A DNA stretch of 64,000 bases from Bacillus zhangzhouensis (GCF_000715205.1 NZ_JOTP01000001.1:124001-188000), one strand, 5' to 3'. Counted from the stretch's first letter, positions 43,220 through 51,947 are shown. Numbers and translations are program-made. Notes: generated from the letters alone by a model not told the origin.

Positions 43220-44096
43220 ACAAGTGATCCTCTTTCAAAATGCGCAAAAGTGATTCAGAGATGGCTTGAAGCGGCACGTGCAATTTCAGTTGATACAGCA
43301 TGCCTTTGACGATGACTTGTCTTGGCTTTTGTTTGTTGAACTCATTTTCTAAAATGCCAAGCGCTTCAAATAAATCAGGCTCGTCTTTCACTTCATAGTG
43401 TTCTTCTGCAAGCTCTCTTAATTCTTTTAACAGAGATTCGGTCAGCGGGTCGAATGACCGTTCATAAATAGGACCAAACCAATCACTCGCTTGATCTACG
43501 GAAATGAGCGGAACATCGTTTCTCTTCATCATGCCGCCCATCAAATCATCAATACGGTGAATCATGGTTGTGGCAAGCTCCTCAGCCTCTAGCTGAAAAT
43601 CATATAAAATCGCAAGCTCAAAATAAACGTGACTCATGCCCTCTATCGTCAAACAAAGATCAGCCATATAAGGAATAGCAACGTCTCCATACACCTGTTT
43701 AATGTTATCAATGTGAAGCTGGATGGTCGCAAGCCTAATTTGTTTCGCGAGCTGCTGCGTTTCTTCATTCAATGGAAGCGCTCTATCGCTCAGCTGCATT
43801 TTAATAAAATCTTTTTGCTGCAAAATATTATCGTAATAGACAGTGAGCTGTTTACGATAGGCTTCTTTTGGTGTGCCGCCCTCTGTTTGAACCTCGTGAA
43901 TGCGGGTAAATACCTTATCGTAATAGTAATGCAAGATCGAAATGAGCAGTGCTTCCTTTGATTTAAAATAAAGGTAAAAAGCACCCTTTGATATATGGCA
44001 ATCATCCGCAATTTCCTGAACAGACGTTGTATTGTAGCCTTTACTGGCAAATAATTTCATGCCGGCCTCAATAATCATTTTTTCTTTCTTTTTCAA
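43218..44096 (-). CDS. TetR-family regulator (YuxN-like)
   Basis: This is a TetR/AcrR-type repressor of about 292 residues, longer than typical members (around 200). The N-terminal helix-turn-helix reads AGMKLFASKGYNTTSVQEIADDCHISKGAFYLYFKSKEALLISIL. The remainder is a large helical ligand-binding region. ATG 44108 has no spaced ribosome binding site (AAAGG abuts it); TTG at 44096 has AAAGGATG 8 nt upstream, so it is chosen. The nearby palindrome at 44251 is a likely operator. As I recall yuxN lies near fumC in B. subtilis. Confidence 0.82.
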   Translation of the reverse strand: MKKKEKMIIEAGMKLFASKGYNTTSVQEIADDCHISKGAFYLYFKSKEALLISILHYYYDKVFTRIHEVQTEGGTPKEAYRKQLTVYYDNILQQKDFIKMQLSDRALPLNEETQQLAKQIRLATIQLHIDNIKQVYGDVAIPYMADLCLTIEGMSHVYFELAILYDFQLEAEELATTMIHRIDDLMGGMMKRNDVPLISVDQASDWFGPIYERSFDPLTESLLKELRELAEEHYEVKDEPDLFEALGILENEFNKQKPRQVIVKGMLYQLKLHVPLQAISESLLRILKEDHL

Positions 44097-44250
44097 TATG
44101 GATGTCATCCTTTCTTACCGAGAGACAAATGTCTTAGGGAACGTACGCAAAGAGATGTGACTTATCGGTCATAAACGACGAAAGTTTTCAAAAATTAATC
44201 AGATTGTAACTTGTTTTTTACAGTGTAATTCTTTATATTATAAAGTAAGG

Positions 44251-44264
44251 TGACCAACTGGTCA
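44251..44264. promoter_or_regulatory. Candidate TetR operator
   Basis: TGACCAACTGGTCA is a near-perfect palindrome (TGACCA/TGGTCA) in the region between the TetR gene and the divergent 54-residue gene, just downstream of an AT-rich TATATTATAAAG stretch. It could control both directions. Confidence 0.6.
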
Positions 44265-44288
44265 AAATATGTGAAAGGATGATGTTCT

Positions 44289-44453
44289 ATGAGAGAAATC
44301 GATGATATGATTAGACGCTTGCGAACAAAAGGGATTCAAGTAGAAAAAGTCAAAATGCCGAAAGAAACCACAATTGAAAAGAAATGGATGTATCAAGCTG
44401 GCAAGAAGATCAAAGCCACATACCGTGATTTCAATGGGTATTCATTCATCTAA
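44289..44453 (+). CDS. Small basic protein of unknown function, 54 residues
   Basis: This short frame encodes a strongly basic soluble peptide (MREIDDMIRRLRTKGIQVEKV ends with YRDFNGYSFI). It has a good ribosome binding site (AAAGGATG, 6 nt before ATG) and its own terminator. It is divergent from the TetR regulator, with the palindrome at 44251 in its promoter region, so it may be the regulator's target. I do not recognise the family. Confidence 0.65.
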   Translation: MREIDDMIRRLRTKGIQVEKVKMPKETTIEKKWMYQAGKKIKATYRDFNGYSFI

Positions 44454-44454
44454 A

Positions 44455-44487
44455 AAAAGACTGCGGTCAAAAACCTACAGTCTCTTC
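44455..44487. terminator. Terminator between the 54-residue gene and cssS
   Basis: AGACTG and CAGTCT, with GGT/ACC further in, form an interrupted stem. An A-run on the left supplies a T-run for minus-strand transcripts from cssS. Confidence 0.65.
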
Positions 44488-45806
44488 TTTGGAACAGTGA
44501 TCGTATAACGTACACCTAGATCATCATTTTCAATAGATATGGACGCTTGATGCATTGAAAGGATTCTTTTGACAATGCTTAATCCAATACCGAATTCGCC
44601 CTTTTTTCCCTTACTAAAAGGTTCGTATAGGTTGGATAGCATATGTTCTTCAATTGGAGGACCGTCATTCCGAATGACAATGCGGACTTGTTCCTCTTCC
44701 TGCTTCATATGAATATCAATTTTACTTTTCGCGTAGCGAAGTTGATTTTCTAGTACATTTTCAAATAATTTGCTCCATTGTTCTGGATCGCCTTCAAGTG
44801 TAGCCTCATCATCTAAGTCCACGTTCCACTGCAATTCATTTTTCGACCAGCGTATTCGGTCGACCACTTCCAGCATCGTATTACTCACGAGGAAGGAAGA
44901 ATGTGCGGGGTGTTGTTTTGATAAATAATCAAGCTTTGTTAAGTACAGCAAATCCTTGATTTTCTTCTCAAGCTTTTCCGCTTCACCTTCGATGACTTCT
45001 ACCGTTTGTTCAAGATCTCCTTTGGGGAAAATACCATCTTTAATGGACTGCGTATAGCCGCGGATGACCATGACAGGTGTCTTTAAGTCATGTGATATAT
45101 TTTGCAAAAGTGTTCGTTCCGTTTCATCCTTTTGAATGAGTTTTTGTCTCATTTCTTCAATGGTGTGACCGAGCTTGCCGATCTCATCTTGCCGGTCAAC
45201 GATCACAGGGTCGTCCCAGTCCTCTTGTGCAATCCGCTTCACGTGCTTTTCAAAGGCAACGATCGGACGCGATAAGTAGCGTGCAAGCCAAATAGATGGA
45301 ATCCAGCTCAGTAAAATAACGGTGCCTAAGATAAATATCAGCTGTTTAAACAGCGTAAAGGACAAGTCGTCTCGATAAGAATCTGGTGCATAAGACAGGA
45401 GAATATATTGTGTATTGCCTGTTGATACCTTTTTGATCACAAAAAAGATATGCTGGCCATTGACCTCTTCAGAATAGCGTTTTGTTGCGCTTTTTTGCTT
45501 TTTTACAAAGGATTGGACCTTCTCAATAAACGCATGCGGGAAAAACTGCGCCATCTGATTTAATTCATCAGACGGGATCAGAATGTGCTGAACCGAGCGA
45601 TTTTCTGGAGTCGACTTTGGCGAGCCGTCTCGGTTCAACGGGTATTCTGTTAGCACTTGCTGCTCGTTCTCGATGTTTTTATAAATTTCATTCGTGAAGA
45701 AATTACGTAATGTGTTTGAAAATAAAATGATCAGGACAATCGAAATCGTCAGCAAAATGCCGGAAATCACGACCCAAATTTGAAAAGCGAGTGGTTTGTT
45801 CTTCAT
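44475..45806 (-). CDS. cssS: CssS, secretion-stress sensor histidine kinase
   Basis: This 443-residue membrane kinase has helices at about 9-29 and 160-180 bounding an extracytoplasmic sensor region, then HAMP, phosphoacceptor His239 in NISHDLKTPVMVIRGY, and ATPase motifs (ENQLRYA, RNDGPPI, GIGLSIVKRIL). CssS senses misfolded exported protein and drives htrA/htrB. Its ATG overlaps the cssR stop by 4 nt, and htrB lies just beyond cssR, as in B. subtilis. Confidence 0.92.
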   Translation of the reverse strand: MKNKPLAFQIWVVISGILLTISIVLIILFSNTLRNFFTNEIYKNIENEQQVLTEYPLNRDGSPKSTPENRSVQHILIPSDELNQMAQFFPHAFIEKVQSFVKKQKSATKRYSEEVNGQHIFFVIKKVSTGNTQYILLSYAPDSYRDDLSFTLFKQLIFILGTVILLSWIPSIWLARYLSRPIVAFEKHVKRIAQEDWDDPVIVDRQDEIGKLGHTIEEMRQKLIQKDETERTLLQNISHDLKTPVMVIRGYTQSIKDGIFPKGDLEQTVEVIEGEAEKLEKKIKDLLYLTKLDYLSKQHPAHSSFLVSNTMLEVVDRIRWSKNELQWNVDLDDEATLEGDPEQWSKLFENVLENQLRYAKSKIDIHMKQEEEQVRIVIRNDGPPIEEHMLSNLYEPFSKGKKGEFGIGLSIVKRILSMHQASISIENDDLGVRYTITVPKKRL

Positions 45807-46480
45807 CCCTTTAGCATCCTATAGCCAAATCCATAGATGGTCTCGACTTTTAAGTCAGGCATTTTTTTGCGCAGCCGTCTGACAAGGTCATCGACAACAC
45901 GATCTGTCCCGAAGTAATCGTGTCCCCAAATCCTGACGAGTATATCTTCTCGTGAAAAAGCATGTCCTTGATGATGTGTAAATAAGAGCAGTAAGTCAAA
46001 TTCCTTAGAAGTTAAGTTTATGAGCTGATCCCCTTCATACACCTCTCTTACATCCTCATGAATGACATAGGAGGAAACGGGTGTGATGCTTTGCTGCTGC
46101 GGGGTACCGCTGTTTTTATACACAAGCTCCAGCAGTTTTTGCACCCGGATAATCAGTTCACGCGGAAGAAATGGTTTCGCAATGTAATCACTGCTCCCTA
46201 GCTCTAAGCCGAGGACACGATCAATATCTGCATCACGTGCTGAAATGAAAATGACCGGTACGTCAGGTGACGCGGCTTTGATTTCTTTAATGAGTGTGTA
46301 GCCGTCTGTATCAGGCAGCATGATATCTAAGATCCATAGATGCGGCGGATTGTTCATTGCCTTACGTGCCGCTTCTCCGGTTAAAAAAGAGGAGACATTC
46401 CAATTTTCACTTTCTAAATATTTGGTTAATAGTTCATTTAAGTTTTGTTCATCTTCAACTAAATATATGGTGTACGACAA
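45803..46480 (-). CDS. cssR: CssR, secretion-stress response regulator
   Basis: This 225-residue OmpR-type regulator has phosphoacceptor Asp52 (LWILDIMLPDTDGYTL), the conserved Lys of IAKPFLPREL, and a winged helix ending GTDRVVDDLVRRLRKKM. ATG 46492 lies directly against AGAGG and would add four residues. TTG at 46480 gives the known B. subtilis N terminus (SYTIYLVEDE) and the same 225-residue length, so it is preferred. Phosphorylated CssR should activate htrB across the intergenic region. Confidence 0.92.
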   Translation of the reverse strand: MSYTIYLVEDEQNLNELLTKYLESENWNVSSFLTGEAARKAMNNPPHLWILDIMLPDTDGYTLIKEIKAASPDVPVIFISARDADIDRVLGLELGSSDYIAKPFLPRELIIRVQKLLELVYKNSGTPQQQSITPVSSYVIHEDVREVYEGDQLINLTSKEFDLLLLFTHHQGHAFSREDILVRIWGHDYFGTDRVVDDLVRRLRKKMPDLKVETIYGFGYRMLKG

Positions 46481-46645
46481 AGTCTTCCACATCCTCTCAA
46501 CGTCATTATAACGGGATACAAAGGCGGCATGTCAACAATCACACGCTTTTTTCACAATTTCACATATTCTTCTCATCATTATCCCATAATGTTTGATTAT
46601 GATAAGCTCAAGGGAAAAAAGGGCATAGACAAAAAGCTGATAAAT

Positions 46646-46683
46646 AGGTGCTTTTCACCAATGTGCGCACCTTGCTTTTTTTC
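46646..46683 (+). terminator. Terminator-like hairpin in the cssR-htrB intergenic region
   Basis: AGGTGC (46646) and GCACCT (46667-46672) pair, extended by AAAGC and GCTTT outside, and a run of seven T residues follows. It lies about 135 bp before htrB and upstream of a TTGACA -35-like element (46705), so it probably ends a separate short transcript. Confidence 0.55.
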
Positions 46684-46712
46684 TATGAATAAGTATTATA
46701 TAATTTGACATA

Positions 46713-46747
46713 TTGCCATAAAGTATTTTCAATGATTTTGCCATTAA
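46713..46747. promoter_or_regulatory. Direct repeats upstream of htrB, candidate CssR sites
   Basis: TTGCCATAAA (46713-46722) and TTGCCATTAA (46738-46747) are near-identical direct repeats 25 bp apart between divergent cssR and htrB. OmpR-type regulators usually bind direct repeats. I cannot match them to a remembered CssR consensus. Confidence 0.4.
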
Positions 46748-46816
46748 GAGGACATGAGTCCTATCTACACATATGAATGAAGCATGTCATGAAAATGATG
46801 CAAAGGAGTGCAAGCG

Positions 46817-48202
46817 ATGGATTTCCGAAGAGAAGATGAAGAGAAAAAGATGAATCATCAAGAAGACGCACATCAAGAAGAAACACATCAAGAGAATGAA
46901 CAACAAATAGACGAACCACAAAAAGAGAAAGAACTCGTTTTTCACCATCATGAAAACGAAACATCTGCATCTCAGGAGAGTGTGACAAACAAATCTCCTC
47001 AAATGATGGATGACCGTGCTTCTAAAAAAGAGAAAAAACGGAAGGCAGCATGGCTGAGCCCGATTCTTGGAGGGATTATTGGCGGAGGTCTTGTGCTTGG
47101 CATTACGCCGCTTTTGCCGCAGTCACAGGATACAGCTGCAAACACTCAAACCCAAACAGCGTCAAGTGAACCAGCAACCTCGGATAATTTCTCAACAAAA
47201 CAAATCACCAATGCTACGAATGTAGCTGATATGGTAGAAGATTTAGAGCCGACTATTGTAGGGGTCTCAAACTATCAATCTACACAAAATTCGTTCGGTC
47301 TTAGCGGTGATTCAACAGAAGCTGAAGCTGGAACGGGTTCAGGTGTCATCTTCAAAAAGGATGGCAAGAAGGCGTACATTATTACAAATAACCACGTAGT
47401 CGAGGGTGCCAATAAATTAAAGGTCACGCTTTATGATGGGAAAACAAAAGAAGCGAAGCTAGTTGGCAGTGACGTCATGACAGATTTAGCCGTTGTCGAG
47501 ATTAACGCTGACGGTATTGATAAAGTGGCAAGCTTTGGTGATTCTTCTAAGCTTCGTGCTGGAGACAAAGTAATCGCCATTGGAAATCCGCTCGGTGCGC
47601 AGTTCTCAGGTACTGTGACAGAAGGGATTATTAGTGGTGTTGACCGTACCGTTGAAGCGAATACGTCATCTGGTACTGTTGAGATGAATGTGCTGCAAAC
47701 AGATGCAGCGATCAACCCAGGGAACAGTGGAGGTCCACTGATCAATACGAATGGTCAAGTGATTGGTATCAACAGCTTGAAAATCAGCGAAAGCGGTGTG
47801 GAATCACTCGGATTCGCGATTCCAAGTAACGATGTGAAACCGATTGTAGATGAGTTATTAAAAAATGGAAAAGTCGAACGTCCTTATCTTGGCGTACAAA
47901 TGATTGACCTAGAGCAAGTGCCTGAAACGTATCAGGAAAATACGCTCGGATTATTTGATAAACAAATCGGCAAAGGCATTTACGTAAAAGATGTATCAAA
48001 AGGATCCCCTGCACAAAAGGCAGGCTTGAAATCTGGAGATGTGATCATCAAGTTTAAAGGGAAAGACGTGGCGAACAGCTCTCAGCTGAAAGAAATTCTT
48101 TACAAAGAAACAAAGATTGGCGATAAAGCCACAATGACCGTTATCCGTGATGGGAAGAACAAAAACCTAGATATTACCCTTGGACAGTCTGATAATGAAT
48201 AA
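46817..48202 (+). CDS. htrB: HtrB, membrane-anchored HtrA-type serine protease (YvtA-like)
   Basis: This 461-residue quality-control protease has a very charged cytoplasmic N terminus (residues 1-75, many Glu, Gln and His), one membrane helix (LGGIIGGGLVLGITPLLP), a trypsin-like domain with His in NNHVV, Asp in TDLAVVE and Ser in NPGNSGGPL, and a C-terminal PDZ domain (GIYVKDVSKGSPAQKAGLKSGD). It acts outside the membrane on misfolded exported proteins. The start at 46817 has AAAGGAGTG upstream; GTG 46808 overlaps that site. Divergence from cssRS distinguishes it from the HtrA and YyxA paralogues. Confidence 0.92.
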   Translation: MDFRREDEEKKMNHQEDAHQEETHQENEQQIDEPQKEKELVFHHHENETSASQESVTNKSPQMMDDRASKKEKKRKAAWLSPILGGIIGGGLVLGITPLLPQSQDTAANTQTQTASSEPATSDNFSTKQITNATNVADMVEDLEPTIVGVSNYQSTQNSFGLSGDSTEAEAGTGSGVIFKKDGKKAYIITNNHVVEGANKLKVTLYDGKTKEAKLVGSDVMTDLAVVEINADGIDKVASFGDSSKLRAGDKVIAIGNPLGAQFSGTVTEGIISGVDRTVEANTSSGTVEMNVLQTDAAINPGNSGGPLINTNGQVIGINSLKISESGVESLGFAIPSNDVKPIVDELLKNGKVERPYLGVQMIDLEQVPETYQENTLGLFDKQIGKGIYVKDVSKGSPAQKAGLKSGDVIIKFKGKDVANSSQLKEILYKETKIGDKATMTVIRDGKNKNLDITLGQSDNE

Positions 48203-48204
48203 AT

Positions 48205-48238
48205 GAAAACAGGTGGATGAAAGGTCCACCTGTTTTTT
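48205..48238 (+). terminator. Terminator of htrB (convergent with yusZ)
   Basis: AAACAGGTGGA and TCCACCTGTTT form an 11-bp stem with a 7-nt loop and a long T-run. Confidence 0.88.
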
Positions 48239-48243
48239 TGTGC

Positions 48244-49089
48244 TTATTTTTTTGATGAGAGTGTACGTAAGATGATTTTTTCCCACAAGTTCCAAGGCAA
48301 GAGCTGCTTTGCTATGAATGAAAGTCGAACGCCTTTCCCAACAAGATATCTTAGCTTTTTTAGCTGTTTCTTCTCTGCAAGTGTGACAACGAGCTCCGCG
48401 ACTTCACGAGGATCTCCGTAGTTAGATTTCTGGGCATCGATATAGCCCATCATCTTTTGATAAATGCTTGTGTATTTAGAATCTTTTGCTGGCTGAATCA
48501 TCTGTTCGTTCATGGAGGTGTTCCAAATATTTGTTTGGAAAGAGCCTGGCTCGATCAAGGCCGCCTGTATCCCAAACGAAGCCAGTTCAATCCGCAAGCT
48601 CTCAGTATAGCCCTCTAAAGCAAACTTGGACGATACATACGGAGAGAGCGCGGGCATTCCCATTAACCCGCTGATGCTGCTCATATTGAATATCTTTGCA
48701 CCACTTGTCATGAACGGAAGAACCGCTTGTGTCATTGCCATTACACCAAAGACATTCACCTCGAACTGCTCGCGGTACGTGTCAATAGGAACCTCTTCAG
48801 CAAAACCAGCATAGGCTGTCCCTGCATTGTTCACAAGCAAGGTGATGGGTGCATAGGCATCTAGCTTTTTCTTAAATGCTTGAATCGACTGCGTGTCCGT
48901 CACATCTAATGCTTCAATATGTATAGATTCGAATAAAGAGGCTTGCTTCATTTCTTCGGCGAGCTTTTTGGCATTGGCTTCCTGCCTGACACCAGCAATC
49001 ACTGTATAACCTTGCTTGGCGAGGCGCATCGTGATGAGTTTTCCAAAGCCGCTATTGGCACCAGTCACAATGGCTGTTTTTTTCATCAT
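48244..49089 (-). CDS. yusZ: Short-chain dehydrogenase/reductase YusZ-like
   Basis: This 281-residue classical SDR has the cofactor motif TGANSGFGKL, NNAGTAY, Ser in FNMSSISG and the catalytic YVSSK. The C terminus ends in a hydrophobic LLPWNLWEKIILRTL stretch. The substrate is unknown. ATG 49089 is preferred to the frame start at 49125 because AAAAGGAGAACCAG lies directly upstream. B. subtilis has yusZ beside htrB. Confidence 0.87.
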   Translation of the reverse strand: MMKKTAIVTGANSGFGKLITMRLAKQGYTVIAGVRQEANAKKLAEEMKQASLFESIHIEALDVTDTQSIQAFKKKLDAYAPITLLVNNAGTAYAGFAEEVPIDTYREQFEVNVFGVMAMTQAVLPFMTSGAKIFNMSSISGLMGMPALSPYVSSKFALEGYTESLRIELASFGIQAALIEPGSFQTNIWNTSMNEQMIQPAKDSKYTSIYQKMMGYIDAQKSNYGDPREVAELVVTLAEKKQLKKLRYLVGKGVRLSFIAKQLLPWNLWEKIILRTLSSKK

Positions 49090-49209
49090 CTGGTTCTCCT
49101 TTTGGCGTATATGTTTTGTTTTCATTTACCATAACACAGTGTTTAGTTGAATAACGAAAAGAAGCTTGGAGAAGAATAAAAAACGATGATGTGAAATAGG
49201 AGGATACAC

Positions 49210-49659
49210 ATGATGTGTTGGAAGAAGGCGGGACTAATAGGAGTGCTGCTCTTTATGCTGTCCGGCTGTCAATCAATCGAACCGTTACAACATACAAATG
49301 AAGCAGAAGCAGAGAGTCTGTCAGCTGTTCAAATGAAGGAACTGCCATTTCAGCATCTGCACTTCCAAGTACAATATGGACAAAAAAACGAGCTATACGA
49401 AGCTACCTACCGTCAGGCGAGCGGCAAAGAAGAAGCGCTCATTCGCGATCATATGAATGGTGTCCGCTATGAGGGAGAAGAAGCTTTGCGAGAGTTGAAA
49501 ATGAAGTTAAATGATATGTCTATTCCTAGTGCAAAGCTGAATGAGACGTATGTAAATGAACTGTTAGCTGCTTTTAATTTAGATGACGATTATCAGCGGA
49601 TTCAGGTCGATATAAAGCTCGAAGATGGGACAAAACGTACATTCCAAAAAAAGAAGTAA
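49210..49659 (+). CDS. yusW: YusW-like lipoprotein
   Basis: This 149-residue lipoprotein has a signal peptide (GLIGVLLFMLSGC) with lipobox Cys20, then a small exported domain rich in Glu and Gln ending in DDYQRIQVDIKLEDGTKRTF. AGGAGG precedes two consecutive ATG codons (49210, 49213). Its function is unknown. Neighbours yusZ and yusV agree with the B. subtilis order. Confidence 0.8.
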   Translation: MMCWKKAGLIGVLLFMLSGCQSIEPLQHTNEAEAESLSAVQMKELPFQHLHFQVQYGQKNELYEATYRQASGKEEALIRDHMNGVRYEGEEALRELKMKLNDMSIPSAKLNETYVNELLAAFNLDDDYQRIQVDIKLEDGTKRTFQKKK

Positions 49660-49682
49660 ACGAGACTTTCTCAATTTTTAAT

Positions 49683-49697
49683 TGAAAATGATTTTCA
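49683..49697. promoter_or_regulatory. Fur-box-like palindrome upstream of yusV
   Basis: TGAAAATGATTTTCA is a perfect 7-1-7 palindrome and differs from the Fur consensus TGATAATNATTATCA at two symmetrical positions. It lies 110 bp before yusV, which is iron-regulated in B. subtilis. Confidence 0.75.
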
Positions 49698-49805
49698 AGA
49701 TCACTTAAATCTGATACACTAAATTGAGATAAGTGATCTTTTACGTCTATACATAGACGATATTCAATATAAAAATTTGGATGAGAAAAGGAGCGTTTGA
49801 GCGGA

Positions 49806-50636
49806 ATGAGTGCCATTTCTACTGAAGGTTTAAGCTTAGGCTACGGAGAAACAATGATCATAGATGAACTAAATGTATCGATCCCTAAGGGTGAAATCAC
49901 AGTATTTATTGGCAGCAATGGATGCGGTAAATCCACGCTACTTCGCTCTTTGGCCCGTCTCATGAAGCCAATGGGTGGGTCTGTCCTGCTTGAAGGTCAT
50001 TCCATTGCCAAATTACCAACAAAGGAAGTAGCGAAACAGCTCGCTATTCTTCCGCAAGGACCAGAAGCGCCAGAAGGATTAACCGTGCATCAGCTAGTGA
50101 AGCAAGGCAGATATCCTTATCAAAATTGGCTGAAGCAGTGGTCGAAGCAAGACGAAGAAGCGGTGAATCGTGCACTGAAGTCAACAAAGATGGAAGACCT
50201 CGCTGATCGAACGGTTGATTCATTATCAGGTGGACAAAGACAGCGTGCATGGATTGCGATGACGTTAGCGCAGGAGACAGATATTATCTTGTTAGATGAG
50301 CCGACGACGTATTTAGACATGACGCATCAAATTGAAATCCTTGACCTTCTTTTTGACTTAAATGAAAAGGAGCAGCGCACGATTGTGATGGTTCTTCATG
50401 ACCTCAATCTCGCATGCAGATATGCGCATCACCTTGTTGCCATTAAAGACAAGTCGATTTATGCAGAAGGTAGACCAGAAACCGTTATTAACTGTGATCT
50501 CGTCAAAAATGTCTTTGATATGAATTGCCAAGTGACGACAGATCCTTTATTCGGAACACCATTATGTATTCCGCACGGCAGAGGACGCTGTATTGTACAA
50601 CAAGCGCAAGCCGAGACATTTCTTGCTGCAAGATAA
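49806..50636 (+). CDS. yusV: YusV, siderophore ABC transporter ATPase
   Basis: This 276-residue ATPase has Walker [10 protein letters not shown], signature LSGGQRQR, Walker B IILLDEPT and switch His in VLHDLN. In B. subtilis YusV is the shared ATPase for several siderophore importers that lack their own (bacillibactin, schizokinen and petrobactin systems). That makes it a candidate partner of the orphan receptor at 28.4 kb. ATG 49806 aligns with the B. subtilis start, although AAAAGGAG is closer to TTG 49797; either could be used. Confidence 0.88.
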   Translation: MSAISTEGLSLGYGETMIIDELNVSIPKGEITVFIGSNGCGKSTLLRSLARLMKPMGGSVLLEGHSIAKLPTKEVAKQLAILPQGPEAPEGLTVHQLVKQGRYPYQNWLKQWSKQDEEAVNRALKSTKMEDLADRTVDSLSGGQRQRAWIAMTLAQETDIILLDEPTTYLDMTHQIEILDLLFDLNEKEQRTIVMVLHDLNLACRYAHHLVAIKDKSIYAEGRPETVINCDLVKNVFDMNCQVTTDPLFGTPLCIPHGRGRCIVQQAQAETFLAAR

Positions 50637-50645
50637 TCGTATGTC

Positions 50646-50684
50646 AAAAGCCTGATATCTGTTACGCACAGAGTCAGGCTTTTT
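50646..50684 (+). terminator. Terminator of yusV
   Basis: AAAGCCTGA and TCAGGCTTT form a 9-bp stem around an 18-nt loop, followed by T residues. Confidence 0.75.
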
Positions 50685-50708
50685 TCTTAAAAAGGGGGCG
50701 GAAAATGA

Positions 50709-50960
50709 ATGGGAATTGAATTAGACGAAAAGCTTGAAGGCTTGCTTGATAAATATACAGAGCTGCTGCTTGGTGAAACGACCGAAGCACTGAAAAAAGA
50801 TGTGAAACAGTGGGTGATCTACTCACATATTGCAAAAAGCATGCCGCCTTTAGCAAAGCATTTTAACGAAACGTATCCAGAGGCAAAAGAGGAGATCAAA
50901 GAAACCATTCAGCGGATCAAGCAACTGAATGAAGCACATCGAGCTAAAAAAGACCGATAA
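50709..50960 (+). CDS. yusU: YusU-like small protein (DUF2573 type)
   Basis: This 83-residue soluble, mainly helical protein (GIELDEKLEGLLDKYTELLLGE, then MPPLAKHFNETYPEAKEEIKETI) matches the short YusU/DUF2573 family by length, composition and position after yusV. No function is known. AAAGGGGGCGG lies upstream, and the ATG at 50709 starts the frame. Confidence 0.75.
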   Translation: MGIELDEKLEGLLDKYTELLLGETTEALKKDVKQWVIYSHIAKSMPPLAKHFNETYPEAKEEIKETIQRIKQLNEAHRAKKDR

Positions 50961-50992
50961 AAACCTGCCAGCATCATACTAGCAGGTTTTTT
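50959..50992. terminator. Terminator between yusU and yusN
   Basis: AAAAACCTGC and GCAGGTTTTT form a 10-bp stem with a 13-nt loop; the A- and T-runs allow use by both convergent genes. Confidence 0.82.
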
Positions 50993-50994
50993 CT

Positions 50995-51342
50995 TTATGA
51001 CATCTGTGATGATCCGTATGGAGATTGATCTGTCAGTGTTTGCTGGAATTTCTGGTGTGCTTGCTGGAGTTTTTGCTGGTCAGCCGCTTCAACAGAATAC
51101 CAGCCATATCTGAACATGACATCATATAAATGTCTTTGTGTTTTCTGTGTTTCAAGCGCAATTCGCTGAATATCTTGGTAAAGAGATTCATGACTGAATT
51201 CATTGAGCGCTGTGTTATATCCACTTGTCATATATTTCTCAGTCGACAAGAGATCTGTGATAAAATCACGATCATTCATGTTTGTTGTCGCGGGAACCGG
51301 GGTTTGTTGATTCCCGATTTTTTGTTGGTTTTGCTGTTCCAT
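50995..51342 (-). CDS. yusN: CotF-family spore coat protein, YusN-like
   Basis: This 115-residue Gln/Asn-rich protein has a CotF-type core (MNDRDFITDLLSTEKYMTSGYN, then IALETQKTQRHLYDVMFRYGWYSVE). Related small proteins occur in the Bacillus spore coat, and B. subtilis YusN is reported there. TAGGAGG lies 7 nt before the ATG at 51342; the longer frame upstream has no such site and enters the next gene. It is the second gene of a two-gene minus-strand unit. Confidence 0.82.
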   Translation of the reverse strand: MEQQNQQKIGNQQTPVPATTNMNDRDFITDLLSTEKYMTSGYNTALNEFSHESLYQDIQRIALETQKTQRHLYDVMFRYGWYSVEAADQQKLQQAHQKFQQTLTDQSPYGSSQMS

Positions 51343-51353
51343 GTTTTTTCCTC

Positions 51354-51602
51354 CTATTGCATAAAGCCAGTAGACTGGCCTTGCCCTGAGCTGCCTAAAT
51401 GCTGAAGAATTTGTGTGTAATGCTGATGGTGCATTTGGCCCACTTGATTTAATTCTTGTTTCAATGTTTGGTCCTGGCAATGCTCGGCCATAAAGTGAGC
51501 CTTTTTCATGGCAATCAAATTCCAGTTCAACATATCCTCTAAGTACAAGGAATCCTTCACTGAAATGACTTGCGGGGGCATATTCATTTGCTGATTGTTC
51601 AA
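51354..51602 (-). CDS. Small CotF-related, Gln-rich spore-coat-type protein
   Basis: This 82-residue Gln- and His-rich protein shares the helical CotF-like layout of its neighbour (SVKDSLYLEDMLNWNLIAMKKAHFMAE, then ELNQVGQMHHQHYTQIL). TTG at 51602 is used, with AAGGAGG upstream. The two genes are 11 bp apart and probably encode interacting coat components. A mother-cell sporulation promoter is expected upstream. Confidence 0.72.
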   Translation of the reverse strand: MNNQQMNMPPQVISVKDSLYLEDMLNWNLIAMKKAHFMAEHCQDQTLKQELNQVGQMHHQHYTQILQHLGSSGQGQSTGFMQ

Positions 51603-51631
51603 GTTGTGTTCCTCCTTACGATTTTGTTTCC

Positions 51632-51769
51632 TTACTGATTCTTTTTATATTGCTGATTTTGACTGGTCTTTTTCCCGCCTAGGTCTGCTTCCTGTGATGG
51701 ACCTGCGTTTCCTTTTACACTTGCAGCACTTACGCCTGCTTTCGATGGATTTTTCTTCAATCGAGACAT
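51632..51769 (-). CDS. yuzL: YuzL-family small protein
   Basis: This 45-residue basic protein (MSRLKKNPSKAGVSAASVKG, ending QNQQYKKNQ) matches the YuzL family (PF14115) by its KKNPSKAG-SAASV core and NQYKK end. It is found in Bacillus and is possibly spore-related, but its function is unknown. GGAGGTGATG precedes the ATG at 51769. It is divergent from fadN and shares its promoter region. Confidence 0.8.
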   Translation of the reverse strand: MSRLKKNPSKAGVSAASVKGNAGPSQEADLGGKKTSQNQQYKKNQ

Positions 51770-51929
51770 GTGGACATCACCTCCATTCTTACATTTCCCC
51801 CTCGTCTTTAATTCATACGCTGTAATGTCAAGCACAAGAGGATGTGAAAATTTTTGAAATCTGCTATTGAACTGTTTCGGAAAATCTTTTAAGATAAAGG
51901 AAGAGGTATTGTTTTTTTTGGACAAAAAA

Positions 51930-51947
51930 TGAATGACTGTTCATTCA
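51930..51947. promoter_or_regulatory. FadR operator upstream of fadN
   Basis: TGAATGACTGTTCATTCA is an inverted repeat of TGAATGA/TCATTCA, the form of the B. subtilis FadR (YsiA) operator. It lies 20 bp before the fadN start. FadR releases such sites when long-chain acyl-CoA binds, so the operon should be induced by fatty acids. Confidence 0.88.
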
